From Cellulomonas sp. (GTDB taxonomy: Bacteria > Actinomycetota > Actinomycetes > Actinomycetales > Cellulomonadaceae): a stretch of 64,000 bases of DNA. Location: the NCBI RefSeq assembly GCF_015234515.1, contig NZ_JADGMY010000036.1, positions 1 through 64,000 on the forward strand, written 5' to 3'. A program made the position numbers and the translations under genes. Below the pieces are notes generated by a model. It ran no database searches. It saw only the letters and a program-made list of their open reading frames with translations, and was not told the DNA's origin. This document shows, piece by piece, positions 31,682 through 40,303 of the stretch. Every line of letters begins with the position of its first letter. Within the stretch, counting starts at the first letter, position 1.

Positions 31682-33265
31682 ATGACGCAGCCGCGCGTGG
31701 ACGCACGCCCCGGGCGTCCGGCCGGTCGCGACGACCTGCGTGCAGCCGTCGCCGGTCTCGCCGCCGGGGCGGTGACCGTCGGCGTCGGTGCGCTGCTCGC
31801 CGTGCTGGCGGGCCCGTCCAGCGACCCTCTGGTCGCGGTCGGTGCGGCGTTCGTCGACGCGACGCCCGGGTGGCTGAAGGACTGGGCCGTCGCCCTCTTC
31901 GGGACCGCCGACAAGGCGGCCCTCGCCGTCGGCGAGGCACTGGTCCTCGCCGTGCTCGCCGCCGCGGCCGGCGTCCTCGCGCGGCGGCACTGGACCGCGG
32001 GTGCGGTCGTCGTCGTGGCCCTGGGCGGGCTCGCCGCGCTGGCGGCGACCACCCGAGCCGATGCGGGGCCCCTCGCGGCGGCGCCCGCGCTGGCGGGCGC
32101 CGCGGCCGGGCTGTGGGTGCTGAGCTGGTTGCTCGCACGCCTGCCCCTGCCCGCGAGCCCCGCCGGGTCGAGCGCGCCGGAGCTGGGTGCGCGGGAGCCC
32201 GGGAGGCGGGTGTTCCTGCAGGCCGCGGCGCTCGTCACGGCCGCGGGCGTCATCGGCACCGTCGTGGGCCGGGTCGCCGCCGGCGGGGCCCGCAGCGCGC
32301 AGGCGATCCGTGCGGCGCTGAAGCTCCCCGCACCCGCGCGCCCGGCACCCGCGCCCCCCGCCGCAGTCGACGTGGGGGTCGCCGGCGTCGAGCCGTGGGC
32401 GACACCGGTCGAGGAGTTCTACCGCATCGACACCGCGATCGTCGTGCCACAGGTCGACCCCGCGCGCTGGCGGCTGCGCGTGCACGGCATGGTCGAGCAG
32501 GAGGTCGAGATCGGCTGGGACGAGCTGCTCGCGAGCGACCTGGTCGAGGCCTGGGTGACGCTCGCGTGCGTGTCGAACCCCGTCGGTGGGGGCCTCGTCG
32601 GCAACCAACGGTGGCTCGGCCTGCCCGTGCGGGACGTGCTGGCCCGGGCCGTGCCAACACCCGACGCCGACATGGTCCTGTCGCGCAGCGTCGACGGGTT
32701 CACGGCGTCGACGCCGATCGAGGCCCTCACCGACGAGCGCGACGCGCTCCTGGCGATCGCGATGGACGGGGCGCCGCTGCCGCCGGAGCACGGGTTCCCC
32801 GTCCGGCTCGTCGTGCCCGGGCTGTACGGCTACGTGTCGGCGACCAAGTGGGTCACCGAGCTCGAGGTCACGCGCTTCGACCGCGCGGAGTCGTACTGGA
32901 CGACGCGCGGCTGGTCGCCGCGCGGGCCCGTCAAGACGCAGTCGCGCATCGAGGTCCCACGCCCGGGCGCCGACGTGCCGGCGGGCGACGTCGTGGTCGC
33001 CGGCACCGCGTGGGCGCAGCACCGGGGGGTCGAACGCGTGCAGGTGCGCGTCGACGACGGGCCGTGGCAGGACTGCGACCTGGCCGCCGACGGGGGCGTC
33101 GACACGTGGCGGCAGTGGCGCTGGGCCTGGCGCGACGCCCCGACGGGTGAGCACCTCCTGGCGGTCCGCGCGTGGGACCCCGAGGGCCCGCAGACCGGCG
33201 TCCCCGCAGGCGCGGTGCCCGACGGCGCCAGCGGCTACGACACGCTCGTCGTCACGATCGCCTGA
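31682..33265 (+). CDS. Membrane-anchored sulfite-oxidase-like molybdopterin oxidoreductase
   Basis: A 527-residue molybdoenzyme of the sulfite oxidase/YedY group. The N-terminal 165 residues hold about four hydrophobic spans; an RR-containing segment (EPGRRVFLQAAALVTAAG) starts a fifth. The catalytic domain (about 230-410) has the molybdenum-ligand Cys near 297 in LACVSNPVGG and the cofactor-binding VVPGLYGYVSATKW. A C-terminal Ig-like dimerisation domain follows (IEVPRPGADVP; RVQVRVDDGPWQDC). The catalytic part should face outside. Substrate unknown; such actinobacterial proteins are only annotated by fold. It diverges from nirB and needs the cofactor made by the genes at 39.8-47.5 kb. Confidence 0.88.
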   Translation: MTQPRVDARPGRPAGRDDLRAAVAGLAAGAVTVGVGALLAVLAGPSSDPLVAVGAAFVDATPGWLKDWAVALFGTADKAALAVGEALVLAVLAAAAGVLARRHWTAGAVVVVALGGLAALAATTRADAGPLAAAPALAGAAAGLWVLSWLLARLPLPASPAGSSAPELGAREPGRRVFLQAAALVTAAGVIGTVVGRVAAGGARSAQAIRAALKLPAPARPAPAPPAAVDVGVAGVEPWATPVEEFYRIDTAIVVPQVDPARWRLRVHGMVEQEVEIGWDELLASDLVEAWVTLACVSNPVGGGLVGNQRWLGLPVRDVLARAVPTPDADMVLSRSVDGFTASTPIEALTDERDALLAIAMDGAPLPPEHGFPVRLVVPGLYGYVSATKWVTELEVTRFDRAESYWTTRGWSPRGPVKTQSRIEVPRPGADVPAGDVVVAGTAWAQHRGVERVQVRVDDGPWQDCDLAADGGVDTWRQWRWAWRDAPTGEHLLAVRAWDPEGPQTGVPAGAVPDGASGYDTLVVTIA

Positions 33266-33350
33266 CGCCCCCCGGCCTCCCCAAGCGCCAGTCTCGCGAC
33301 ACCGAGGAATCCGGGCCACCAGACCCCACCGACCGCAGTCTCACGAGCCT

Positions 33351-33378
33351 GGGTTGTGGGGGTGGGGGGTGGGTGGGG
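33351..33378 (+). other. G-rich tract with G-quadruplex potential
   Basis: Between two convergent stop codons lies a 28-base run on the plus strand made of five G tracts of three or more, separated by TTGT, T, T and T. It meets the usual G3+N1-7 pattern for a G-quadruplex. It would be in the 3' end of the plus-strand molybdoenzyme transcript and opposite the last bases of the nitrate reductase gene. The flanks GACCCCACC (around 33322) and GGTGGGGTC (33372-33380) could also pair as a hairpin. Confidence 0.6.
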
Positions 33379-36300
33379 TCAGTAGACGTCGCGGGCGTAG
33401 CGGCGGGTCGCGGTGAGGCGCTTGACGTACGCGGCAGCGGCCGACGCGTCGAGGCCACCGTGGCGCTGGATGACATCGCGTAGGGCCGCGTCGACGTCCG
33501 GCGCCATGCGGGCCGCGTCGCCGCAGACGTACACGTGCGCGCCGCGTTCGAGCCAGTCCCACAGCGCGGGGCCGTGCTCGCGCAGCCGGTCCTGGACGTA
33601 GACCTTCTGCCGCTGGTCGCGCGAGAACGCGGTGTCCAGGCGCGTCAGGACGCCGGAGCCGCGCCACGCGTCGAGCTCCTCGCGGTACCAGAAGTCGGTG
33701 GCCGCGTGCTGCTCGCCGAAGAGCAGCCAGTTGTCCCCGGCGTGCCCGCGCGCCTCGCGCTCGGCGAGGAACCCGACGAACGGCGCGACGCCGGTCCCCG
33801 GTCCGATCATGACCGCCGGCGCCGTCGGGTCGGACGGTGGGTGGAAGTGGGCGCTCGGCTGCACGTGGACGCTCACCTCCGCGTCCGGGGACGTGTCGGC
33901 CAGGAACGTCGAGCACGTGCCGCCACGGGGCCGCCCGCCAGGGCTCGCGTACCGCACGACCGACACCGTCAGACGCACCCGCTCCGGGTCGACCAGCGGG
34001 GTCGAGGAGATCGAGTACGCGCGGGGCTGCAGGGTGCGCAGCGCGTCGACCCACTCCTGGGCCGTGGCCTCCACGCGGTGCTCCGCCACGACGTCCACGA
34101 CACCGCGGTCCCACGTCCACGCCGCGAGGTCGTGCCGGTTCTCGCTGCGCAGCAGCCGTCGAAGGTCGGCACCGGTGGTGCCCGCGGCGCGCTCCGCGAC
34201 GAAGCGCAGCAGGGCCGCGGTCGGGCGGCCCAGGTCCAGAGCGGTGCGCAAGGCGTCGTGCAGCGGGCGGGTGACGCCGTCGAGCACGACGGGGCTGTCG
34301 GCGTCCAGGCGGGTCACGTCGAGCCACTCGTCGACGAGTGCGAGCGGTGTCACGGGCCGGACAGCCAGCGCGTCACCCGCGCGGTAGGTCACGGGCAGGG
34401 GGCTGGACGACGTGTCGAGCAGGACCTCACGCACCTCCTTGGCCGACCCGGGTTCGCCCAGACGACGACGCCCGACGAGGCGCGCGGTGCCCGGTGCCGC
34501 GCGTGTGGCACGCGTCGCGCCGGCCTCCTGCGGAGACACGAGAGGCGCGCTCGTCACCGCACCGCGGCGTGCGGTGCCGTCCGCGGCCTCGGCCCCCGGC
34601 CCGCCTGCGAGCGCCGCGACGAGGGTCGTGACCCACCGCTCGACGGCGTCGTCGTCACCGGGCTCGCGGTCCAGCCGCTCGACCAGGCGCTGTCCGCCCA
34701 GCTCGGCGAGCCGGTGGTCGAGACGGCGCCCGTGCCCGCAGAACCGGTCGTACGCCGGGTCGCCGAGCGCGAGCACCGCGAAGCGCGCGCCGGCGAACGA
34801 CGGCGCCTGCGGGTCGGCGAGCAGCTCCCACATCGCCGTGCCGTTGTCGGGGGCGTCGCCGTCGCCGAACGTGCTGGTCACCAGGACGACGTCGGCGTGC
34901 CGCGGCAGGTCGTCGAGAGCGTCGTCCATCGCGACGATGCGCGGTGAGCACCCGGCGTCGGTGAGGCGGTGCGCGACGGTGCGCGCGACGTCCTCCGCCG
35001 TCCCCGTCTGCGAGGCCCACAGGACCGTCACGGTGCGGGTCGCCGTCTCCGGCGCGGGCTCCCGCGGCGCCCGCGAGAACATGCCCGCCAGCACGCCGTC
35101 GACCCACAGCGCGTGGTCCCCCCGCAGCGGTGCGGTCGGCGGCAGCACAGGCGTGCCGGGAGGTCCGCCACCGAGCCCGGCGAGGAAGCCCGCGAGGTAG
35201 CGGCGCTCGTCGTCCCCGAGCACGGGCGGGGCGACCTCGTCGACGCCGAGCGCGGCCGCGAGCGCGCGCATCGTCGCCGGGCCGTCGAACGTCGCGGCGT
35301 CCTTGACAGACGCGGCCACCTCGCCCGGCACGGCGCCCTCGCCCGGCACCCCGCCGGTCCTCGGCCCGCCCACGACCTCGCGGGCCGGTGCCTCGTCGGG
35401 CGTCACGACCACGACCGGCGTCAGCGCGACCGCGCACGCCTTGAGCTCGGGCTGGAACGACAGCGGGTCGACGGCGTCGTTGGTGACGGCGTTGACAGCC
35501 AGGTACTCCCCGAAGACGTCGTTCCAGTGGAAGGGCGCGAAGCACGTGCCGGGCGGCACGCGGTCGGTGACGACGACGGGCAGCACGGCGCGCCCCCGGC
35601 GCGACGCGACCTCGACGGGCGCGCGGTCCACGATCCCCAGGTGTGCCGCGTCCTGCGGGTTGACCTCGACGAACGGCCCGGGCTCGAGCCTGTTGAGCGC
35701 CGGCACCTTGCCCGTCTTCGTCATCGTGTGCCACTGGTGCTGCACGCGACCGGTCGTGAACCAGAAGGGGTGGTCGTCGTCGGGCGTCTCGGCCGGGTCG
35801 GCGTGCGGGCGGGCGTGGAAGACCGCGCGCCCCGTGGGTGTCGCGAAGGCCAGGCGCGGGCGCGTGCCGTCGGCGTGGGTGAGCAGGGGCTGGTGCTCGC
35901 CGTCGTTGAGGTAGCGCACAGGGTTGCGCGCGGGCGCGTCGGGTGACGAGCAGGGCCACTGCACGGGCTCGCGGCGCAGCCGGTCGTACGTGACGCCGCG
36001 CAGGTCGTATCCGGTGCGCGGGTTGGACGCCTGCCGCAGCTCCTCGAAGACCTCCTGCGGCGAGCCGTACGCGAACCCCTCGTAGCCCATGGCGGTCGCC
36101 ACCCGGGCGACGAGCTGCCAGTCGGGCAGCGCCTGACCGGGTGCGGCCAGCGCACGGCGCGCGAGGGTCATGGTGCGCTCGGAGTTCACCATGACGCCGT
36201 CGGCCTCCGACCACATGGCGGCGGGCAGCACGACGTCCGCGTAGGCGTTGGTCTCGGTGTCCGCGAACACGTCCTGCGTGATGACGAGCTGGGCGCGCTC

Positions 36301-37596
36301 CAGCCCCTCGATGACGGTGCGGCGGTTGCCGACCGAGGCCACCGGGTTGGTGCAGATCACCCAGCACGCGCGGATCTCGCCGTCGGCCATGCGCCGGAAC
36401 ATGTCGACGGTGCCGGTGCCCACGCCGTCCGCCCGGATCGTGCCGCGGGGCACGCCCCACAGGTCCTCGCAGAAGGCGCGGTCCTCGGGGTCCAGCACGG
36501 TGCGCTGCCCGGGAAGACCGGGGCCCATGTACCCCATCTCACGCCCGCCCATGGCGTTGGGCTGCCCCGTCAGGGAGAACGGCCCACTCCCCCGCCGCCC
36601 GATCGCGCCGGTCGCGAGGTGGAGGTTGACCAGCGCGTTCGTGCTCCACGTCCCGTGCGTCGACTGGTTCAGGCCCATCGTCCAGCAGGACACCCAGTCC
36701 CGCGCCCCGGCGATGAGGTCGGCCGCGGCGCGCAGGTCCGCCGCGGGCACGCCCGTGAGCCGCTCGACGACGTCCGGCGGGTAGTCGGCGACGAACGCCG
36801 GCATCTGCTCCCAGCCCTGGGTGTGCTCGGCGACGAACTCCTCGTCGACCGCACCCGCCTCGACGAGCAGGTGGAGCAGCCCGTTGAGCAGCGCGAGGTC
36901 CGACCCCGGGCGCACCTGCAGGAACAGGTCGGCCTTGTCGGCGGTCGCGGTCCGGCGCGGGTCGACGACGATCAGCTTCGCCCCGGCCTTCACCCGGTCG
37001 AGCAGGCGCAGGAACAGCACGGGGTGGCAGTCGGCCATGTTCGCACCGACGAGCAGGAACACGTCGGCGTGGTCGAGGTCCTCGTAGGAGCCGGGCGGGC
37101 CGTCGGAGCCCAGCGACAGCTTGTAGCCCGTGCCTGCGCTGGCCATGCAGAGCCGCGAGTTCGACTCGATCTGGTTGGTGCGCCAGAAGCCCTTCGCCAG
37201 CTTGTTGGCGAGGTACTGGGCCTCGATGCTCATCTGCCCGGACACGTACAGCGCGATCGCGTCGGGCCCGTCGCGGTCGAGGATCTCGCGCAGCCGGTGC
37301 GCGACCGTCGCGATCGCCGCGTCGACGTCGACCGGCACGGGCTCGGTGCCGCGCTCGGTGCGCACGAGCGCGGTCGTCAGCCGCCCGCCCGCGGCGAGCA
37401 TCGTGGCGCTCGTCGCGCCCTTGGTGCACAGCCGCCCGGCGTTCGCGGGGTGCGACCGGTCGCCGCTCGCGCGACGCACCGTGCCGTCGTCGCCGACGTC
37501 GAGCACGATGCCGCAGCCCACTCCGCAGTACGAGCACACGGTCGCGACCTGGGTCGCGGCCGTGCGCTCGTCCTGCGCCGTCGTCGTGAGCGTCAT
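33379..37596 (-). CDS. Assimilatory nitrate reductase fused to CysJ-like flavoprotein reductase
   Basis: A 1405-residue fusion reducing nitrate to nitrite with NAD(P)H electrons. Residues 1-730 are the molybdenum-bisMGD catalytic part: [4Fe-4S] ligands Cys21, Cys24, Cys28 and Cys57 (CSYCGVGC), the molybdenum Cys in NSRLCMASAG, and the C-terminal MopB fold. After a linker, residues about 855-1000 are a flavodoxin domain (LWASQTGTAEDVA), and about 1030-1405 an FAD/NADP reductase (RAYSISSTPL, MIGPGTGVAPFVGF, terminal RYARDVY as in CysJ). The start ATG shares one base with the narK stop (TGATG). The single polypeptide replaces the separate reductase subunits of many bacteria. Cytoplasmic. Confidence 0.94.
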   Translation of the reverse strand: MTLTTTAQDERTAATQVATVCSYCGVGCGIVLDVGDDGTVRRASGDRSHPANAGRLCTKGATSATMLAAGGRLTTALVRTERGTEPVPVDVDAAIATVAHRLREILDRDGPDAIALYVSGQMSIEAQYLANKLAKGFWRTNQIESNSRLCMASAGTGYKLSLGSDGPPGSYEDLDHADVFLLVGANMADCHPVLFLRLLDRVKAGAKLIVVDPRRTATADKADLFLQVRPGSDLALLNGLLHLLVEAGAVDEEFVAEHTQGWEQMPAFVADYPPDVVERLTGVPAADLRAAADLIAGARDWVSCWTMGLNQSTHGTWSTNALVNLHLATGAIGRRGSGPFSLTGQPNAMGGREMGYMGPGLPGQRTVLDPEDRAFCEDLWGVPRGTIRADGVGTGTVDMFRRMADGEIRACWVICTNPVASVGNRRTVIEGLERAQLVITQDVFADTETNAYADVVLPAAMWSEADGVMVNSERTMTLARRALAAPGQALPDWQLVARVATAMGYEGFAYGSPQEVFEELRQASNPRTGYDLRGVTYDRLRREPVQWPCSSPDAPARNPVRYLNDGEHQPLLTHADGTRPRLAFATPTGRAVFHARPHADPAETPDDDHPFWFTTGRVQHQWHTMTKTGKVPALNRLEPGPFVEVNPQDAAHLGIVDRAPVEVASRRGRAVLPVVVTDRVPPGTCFAPFHWNDVFGEYLAVNAVTNDAVDPLSFQPELKACAVALTPVVVVTPDEAPAREVVGGPRTGGVPGEGAVPGEVAASVKDAATFDGPATMRALAAALGVDEVAPPVLGDDERRYLAGFLAGLGGGPPGTPVLPPTAPLRGDHALWVDGVLAGMFSRAPREPAPETATRTVTVLWASQTGTAEDVARTVAHRLTDAGCSPRIVAMDDALDDLPRHADVVLVTSTFGDGDAPDNGTAMWELLADPQAPSFAGARFAVLALGDPAYDRFCGHGRRLDHRLAELGGQRLVERLDREPGDDDAVERWVTTLVAALAGGPGAEAADGTARRGAVTSAPLVSPQEAGATRATRAAPGTARLVGRRRLGEPGSAKEVREVLLDTSSSPLPVTYRAGDALAVRPVTPLALVDEWLDVTRLDADSPVVLDGVTRPLHDALRTALDLGRPTAALLRFVAERAAGTTGADLRRLLRSENRHDLAAWTWDRGVVDVVAEHRVEATAQEWVDALRTLQPRAYSISSTPLVDPERVRLTVSVVRYASPGGRPRGGTCSTFLADTSPDAEVSVHVQPSAHFHPPSDPTAPAVMIGPGTGVAPFVGFLAEREARGHAGDNWLLFGEQHAATDFWYREELDAWRGSGVLTRLDTAFSRDQRQKVYVQDRLREHGPALWDWLERGAHVYVCGDAARMAPDVDAALRDVIQRHGGLDASAAAAYVKRLTATRRYARDVY

Positions 37597-39014
37597 CAGA
37601 TGAGCGCGTCGCCGAACGCCGAGCCGCGGCGGCCGTACACGACCCACGTCGTGGCCGCCATGACGGCGTACATCGCGACGATCACCCACAGCGCGGCCTC
37701 GATGCCGCCGGTCTGCGTGGTGGAGACCGCGAAGCCGCGCGGGATGAGGAAGCCGCCGACGGCGCCGACGGCCCCGGCGATCCCGATGCACCCGGCGGCG
37801 ACCTTGGCGCGCCGCGCCCGGTCGACGTCGTCGCCCGCGCCGTGCCGGAACACCGCGGGGATCATGCGGTACACCGAGCCGTTGCCGGCGCCGGTGGCGA
37901 GGAACAGCAGAAGGAACGAACCGAAGAACAGGCCGAACGACCCCGAGCGCAGGGCGAAGATCGCGGACACCGTGCCCGCCGCCATGACGCCGAACGCCAC
38001 GACCGTCACGAGGGCCCCGCCCAGCCGGTCGGCGAGGATGCCGCCCGCGGGCCGGGCGACGGACCCCACCAGTGCGCCGAGGAACGCGATCGACAGGGTC
38101 ATGGCCGGGAACTCGTTCTTCAGCAGCGTCGGGAACGCGCCCGAGAACCCGATGAACGAGCCGAACGTGCCGATGTAGATGAACGAGATGATCCAGGTGT
38201 GCCTCTGGCGGGCCGCCGAGCCGTAGGCCCGCGGGTCGGTCGCGGCGTCCTTGACGTTGTCCATGTACCGCCACGCGAGCACCGCGGCGACGACGGCGAG
38301 GGGCACGAACATCAGACCGGCACGCTCGAGGTGGACCCCCGCGCCGATGACGATCACCAGCGGCACCGCGAGCTGCACCGCCGCCGTGCCGATGTTGCCG
38401 CCGGCGGCGTTCAGGCCCAGCGCACGGCCCTTCTCCCGCTCGGGGTAGAAGAACGAGATGTTCGCCATCGAGGAGGCGAAGTTGCCGCCGCCGACGCCGG
38501 CGAGCGCGGCGACGACCAGCAGGACGGTGAAGGACAGGTCCGGCCGCTGGACGGCCCAGGCGAGCGCCCCGGCCGGCGCGAGCAGCAGCAGGGCCGACAC
38601 GATCGTCCAGTTGCGGCCGCCGAACACCGGCACCGCGAACGTGTACGGGATGCGCAGCGTCGCCCCGACGAGCGAGGGCACGGCGATCAGCCAGAACATC
38701 TGGTCGGACGTCAGCGCGAAGCCCGCCTCCGGGAGCTGCGGCACGACGATGCTCCACAGCGCCCACACGGCGAAGCCGAGGAACTCGGCGAAGATCGACA
38801 GGACGAGGTTGCGGCGCGCGACCGCGCGTCCGACGGCCTGCCACTGGTCGGTGTTCTCGGGGTCCCAGCCGTGCAGCCAGCGGCCGCGGTGGCGGACGAG
38901 CTCGGGTGCGGTCCCGGGCGGGGTGAGGACCACGGCACCGGATCCGTGGGCGACGGAGGTCGGCGGCGGGGCGGACGCCTCCTCGGGTGCGGGCGTCGTC
39001 GGGGTCTGGGTCAC
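37596..39014 (-). CDS. narK: Nitrate/nitrite MFS transporter
   Basis: A 472-residue NarK/NasA-type major facilitator with twelve predicted spans after a tail of about 75 residues. It shows the nitrate-porter signatures with Gly-rich spans (VAALAGVGGGNFASSMANISFFYP, given here in part; LNAAGGNIGTAAVQL; FLATGAGNGSVYRMIP). It imports nitrate, and may export nitrite. I start at the GTG at 39014 because GGAGG lies five bases upstream; an ATG-type start 39 bases earlier is less likely. It heads an operon with the nitrate reductase fusion. Its promoter shares a motif with nirB. Confidence 0.92.
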   Translation of the reverse strand: MTQTPTTPAPEEASAPPPTSVAHGSGAVVLTPPGTAPELVRHRGRWLHGWDPENTDQWQAVGRAVARRNLVLSIFAEFLGFAVWALWSIVVPQLPEAGFALTSDQMFWLIAVPSLVGATLRIPYTFAVPVFGGRNWTIVSALLLLAPAGALAWAVQRPDLSFTVLLVVAALAGVGGGNFASSMANISFFYPEREKGRALGLNAAGGNIGTAAVQLAVPLVIVIGAGVHLERAGLMFVPLAVVAAVLAWRYMDNVKDAATDPRAYGSAARQRHTWIISFIYIGTFGSFIGFSGAFPTLLKNEFPAMTLSIAFLGALVGSVARPAGGILADRLGGALVTVVAFGVMAAGTVSAIFALRSGSFGLFFGSFLLLFLATGAGNGSVYRMIPAVFRHGAGDDVDRARRAKVAAGCIGIAGAVGAVGGFLIPRGFAVSTTQTGGIEAALWVIVAMYAVMAATTWVVYGRRGSAFGDALI

Positions 39015-39124
39015 GGGAGCCTCCGGGCGTCGGGCCGCGTGCGGGAGGGGCACGCGGGTTCGGGCGTCGGTGCCGGGCCGCGGCCCGGCGGGGCGTCGCC
39101 GCGAGGTGCCGCCCGTCGCGTCCG

Positions 39125-39180
39125 ACGCTAGGGACGCCGTGTTTCACCCGTTCGCGCGTCCGCGTAACCCTCCGCGAACG
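39125..39180 (-). promoter_or_regulatory. narK promoter with candidate GlnR/NnaR half-sites
   Basis: A minus-strand TAGCGT -10 lies at 39130-39125. In plus-strand sense GTTTC (39141-39145), GTAAC (39164-39168) and CGAAC (39175-39179) follow; GTAAC-n6-CGAAC fits the GlnR box GTnAC-n6-GnAAC with one mismatch. The spacing of all three elements to the -10 equals that before nirB. A perfect 8-bp inverted repeat CGTTCGCG/CGCGAACG (39149-39156 and 39173-39180) overlaps the box. Confidence 0.6.
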
Positions 39181-39417
39181 TTCCCCGCACAGCCCTGCGT
39201 CGGGTCGTGTGAGGACGGCAGGTTGCGGACGTCCGGGGGCGCGGCACGCGCGGGCGGCCGCTCAGCGCGAGACGACGAACCGGCCCGACGCGACGCGCCC
39301 CGCGTCTTCATGACGTGCGTGACGAACGCGTAAGAGCCGCCCCGCGGGCGAGCGGTCCTGACAGGAAGGCGCCGGCTCGCCCGGTCCGGACCGTGGACCG
39401 CCGACCGGTCGCCCTGG

Positions 39418-39423
39418 TTGGAT
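39418..39423 (+). promoter_or_regulatory. -10 element (TTGGAT) of a leaderless cupin gene
   Basis: TTGGAT ends six bases before the ATG at 39430, with no Shine-Dalgarno. Weaker than the TAG-type elements but at the same spacing. Confidence 0.4.
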
Positions 39424-39429
39424 CGAGCC

Positions 39430-39771
39430 ATGCCCGACCTCGACGCCCTGGCCACCGACCTCCTCGCCGCGGCCGCCGCCGACCCGCACGGTCGTGCCGC
39501 ACAGCTCGTCGTGCACGACGGCGAGCTGCGCCAGACCGTGCTCGCGCTGGTCGCCGGGGCCCGCCTCGGCGAGCACTCCTCACCGCCGGCGGCGAGCCTG
39601 CAGGCGCTGTGCGGGCACGTGCGCGTCGAGGTCGGCGACGCCCTGCAGCAGGAGGTCACCGCCGGGGAGCTGTGGGAGCTCACGCACGAGCGCCACTCGG
39701 TGGTCGCCCTCGAGGACAGCGTGCTCCTGCTCACGACCGTGACGGGGGTCGAGACCCGACCGCACGGGTGA
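39430..39771 (+). CDS. Small cupin-domain protein
   Basis: A 113-residue single-domain cupin. The barrel pattern is seen in LVVHDGELRQTVLALVAGARLGEHSSP, ALCGHVRVEVGD and LTHERHSVVALEDSVLLLTTV. Only part of the usual metal-binding His set is present (one His in each motif). Function unknown; in many bacteria such proteins bind small ligands or metals. It sits alone, in apparent leaderless form, between narK and the cofactor genes. Confidence 0.72.
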   Translation: MPDLDALATDLLAAAAADPHGRAAQLVVHDGELRQTVLALVAGARLGEHSSPPAASLQALCGHVRVEVGDALQQEVTAGELWELTHERHSVVALEDSVLLLTTVTGVETRPHG

Positions 39772-39802
39772 GCAGCTCGACGCAGCGGATGCTCCGACGC
39801 GC

Positions 39803-40303
39803 TCAGGCGGGGTGGTCGCCGCCGCCCGCCAGCTGCGACAACGCGTGCGGCAGGACGCTGCCCAGCACCTCGAGCGCGTCCCGCGCGGCCCCCGCCGAGC
39901 CCGCGACGTTGACGACGAGCGTGCGCCCCGCCACGCCCGCGACCCCGCGCGACAGGACGCCGGCGGGCACGCCGCGGCGGACCGCGTCGGCCCGCAGCGC
40001 CTCCGCGATGCCGGGCACGACGCGGTCGACCACCGCGAGCGTCGCCTCGGGCGTCCGGTCGCGCGGCCCCAGACCGGTGCCCCCGGTCGTGAGCACGAGC
40101 GCGGCCCCGTCGGCGACGGCACGGCGCAGCGCACGCTCCACCGGCATCCCGTCGGGTACGACGACCGCGTCGTCGACGCGCAGCCCCAGCGCCCGCAGCC
40201 CGTCGACCAGCAGCGCGCCCGACACGTCGGCGTACCGCCCCGCGGCGGCTCGGTCGGACGCCGTCACGACGACCGCGAGCGGCGCGTCGGCCACGTCACT
40301 CAC
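39803..40303 (-). CDS. mog: Molybdopterin adenylyltransferase (MogA/MoaB family)
   Basis: A 166-residue MPT-binding protein that adenylylates molybdopterin before molybdenum insertion. Motifs are VVVTASDRAAAGRYADVSG, LVLTTGGTGLGPRDRTPEA and the C-terminal VNVAGSAGAARDALEVL (PGSP-like loop changed to AGSA). The GTG start at 40303 overlaps the end of moaC by eight bases. Third gene of the operon moeA-moaC-mog; MoeA is the next enzyme in the pathway. Confidence 0.9.
   Translation of the reverse strand: MSDVADAPLAVVVTASDRAAAGRYADVSGALLVDGLRALGLRVDDAVVVPDGMPVERALRRAVADGAALVLTTGGTGLGPRDRTPEATLAVVDRVVPGIAEALRADAVRRGVPAGVLSRGVAGVAGRTLVVNVAGSAGAARDALEVLGSVLPHALSQLAGGGDHPA

Larger units (their letters stand above)
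39015..39429. other. 415-base intergenic region between narK and a cupin gene
   Basis: It holds the divergent promoters: the narK -10 and half-sites (39125-39180) and the cupin -10 (39418-39423). An inverted repeat GAGCCG/CGGCTC (around 39332 and 39374) could form a long-looped hairpin. Between about 39190 and 39410 I find no reading frame with a start, ribosome-binding site and coding-type third positions. Confidence 0.5.

Noticed and set aside
33379..39147. A 1922-residue continuous open frame on the minus strand
   Set aside because: Its first 517 codons are out of frame with the well-supported narK gene and have poor third-position composition; the real protein starts at 37596.
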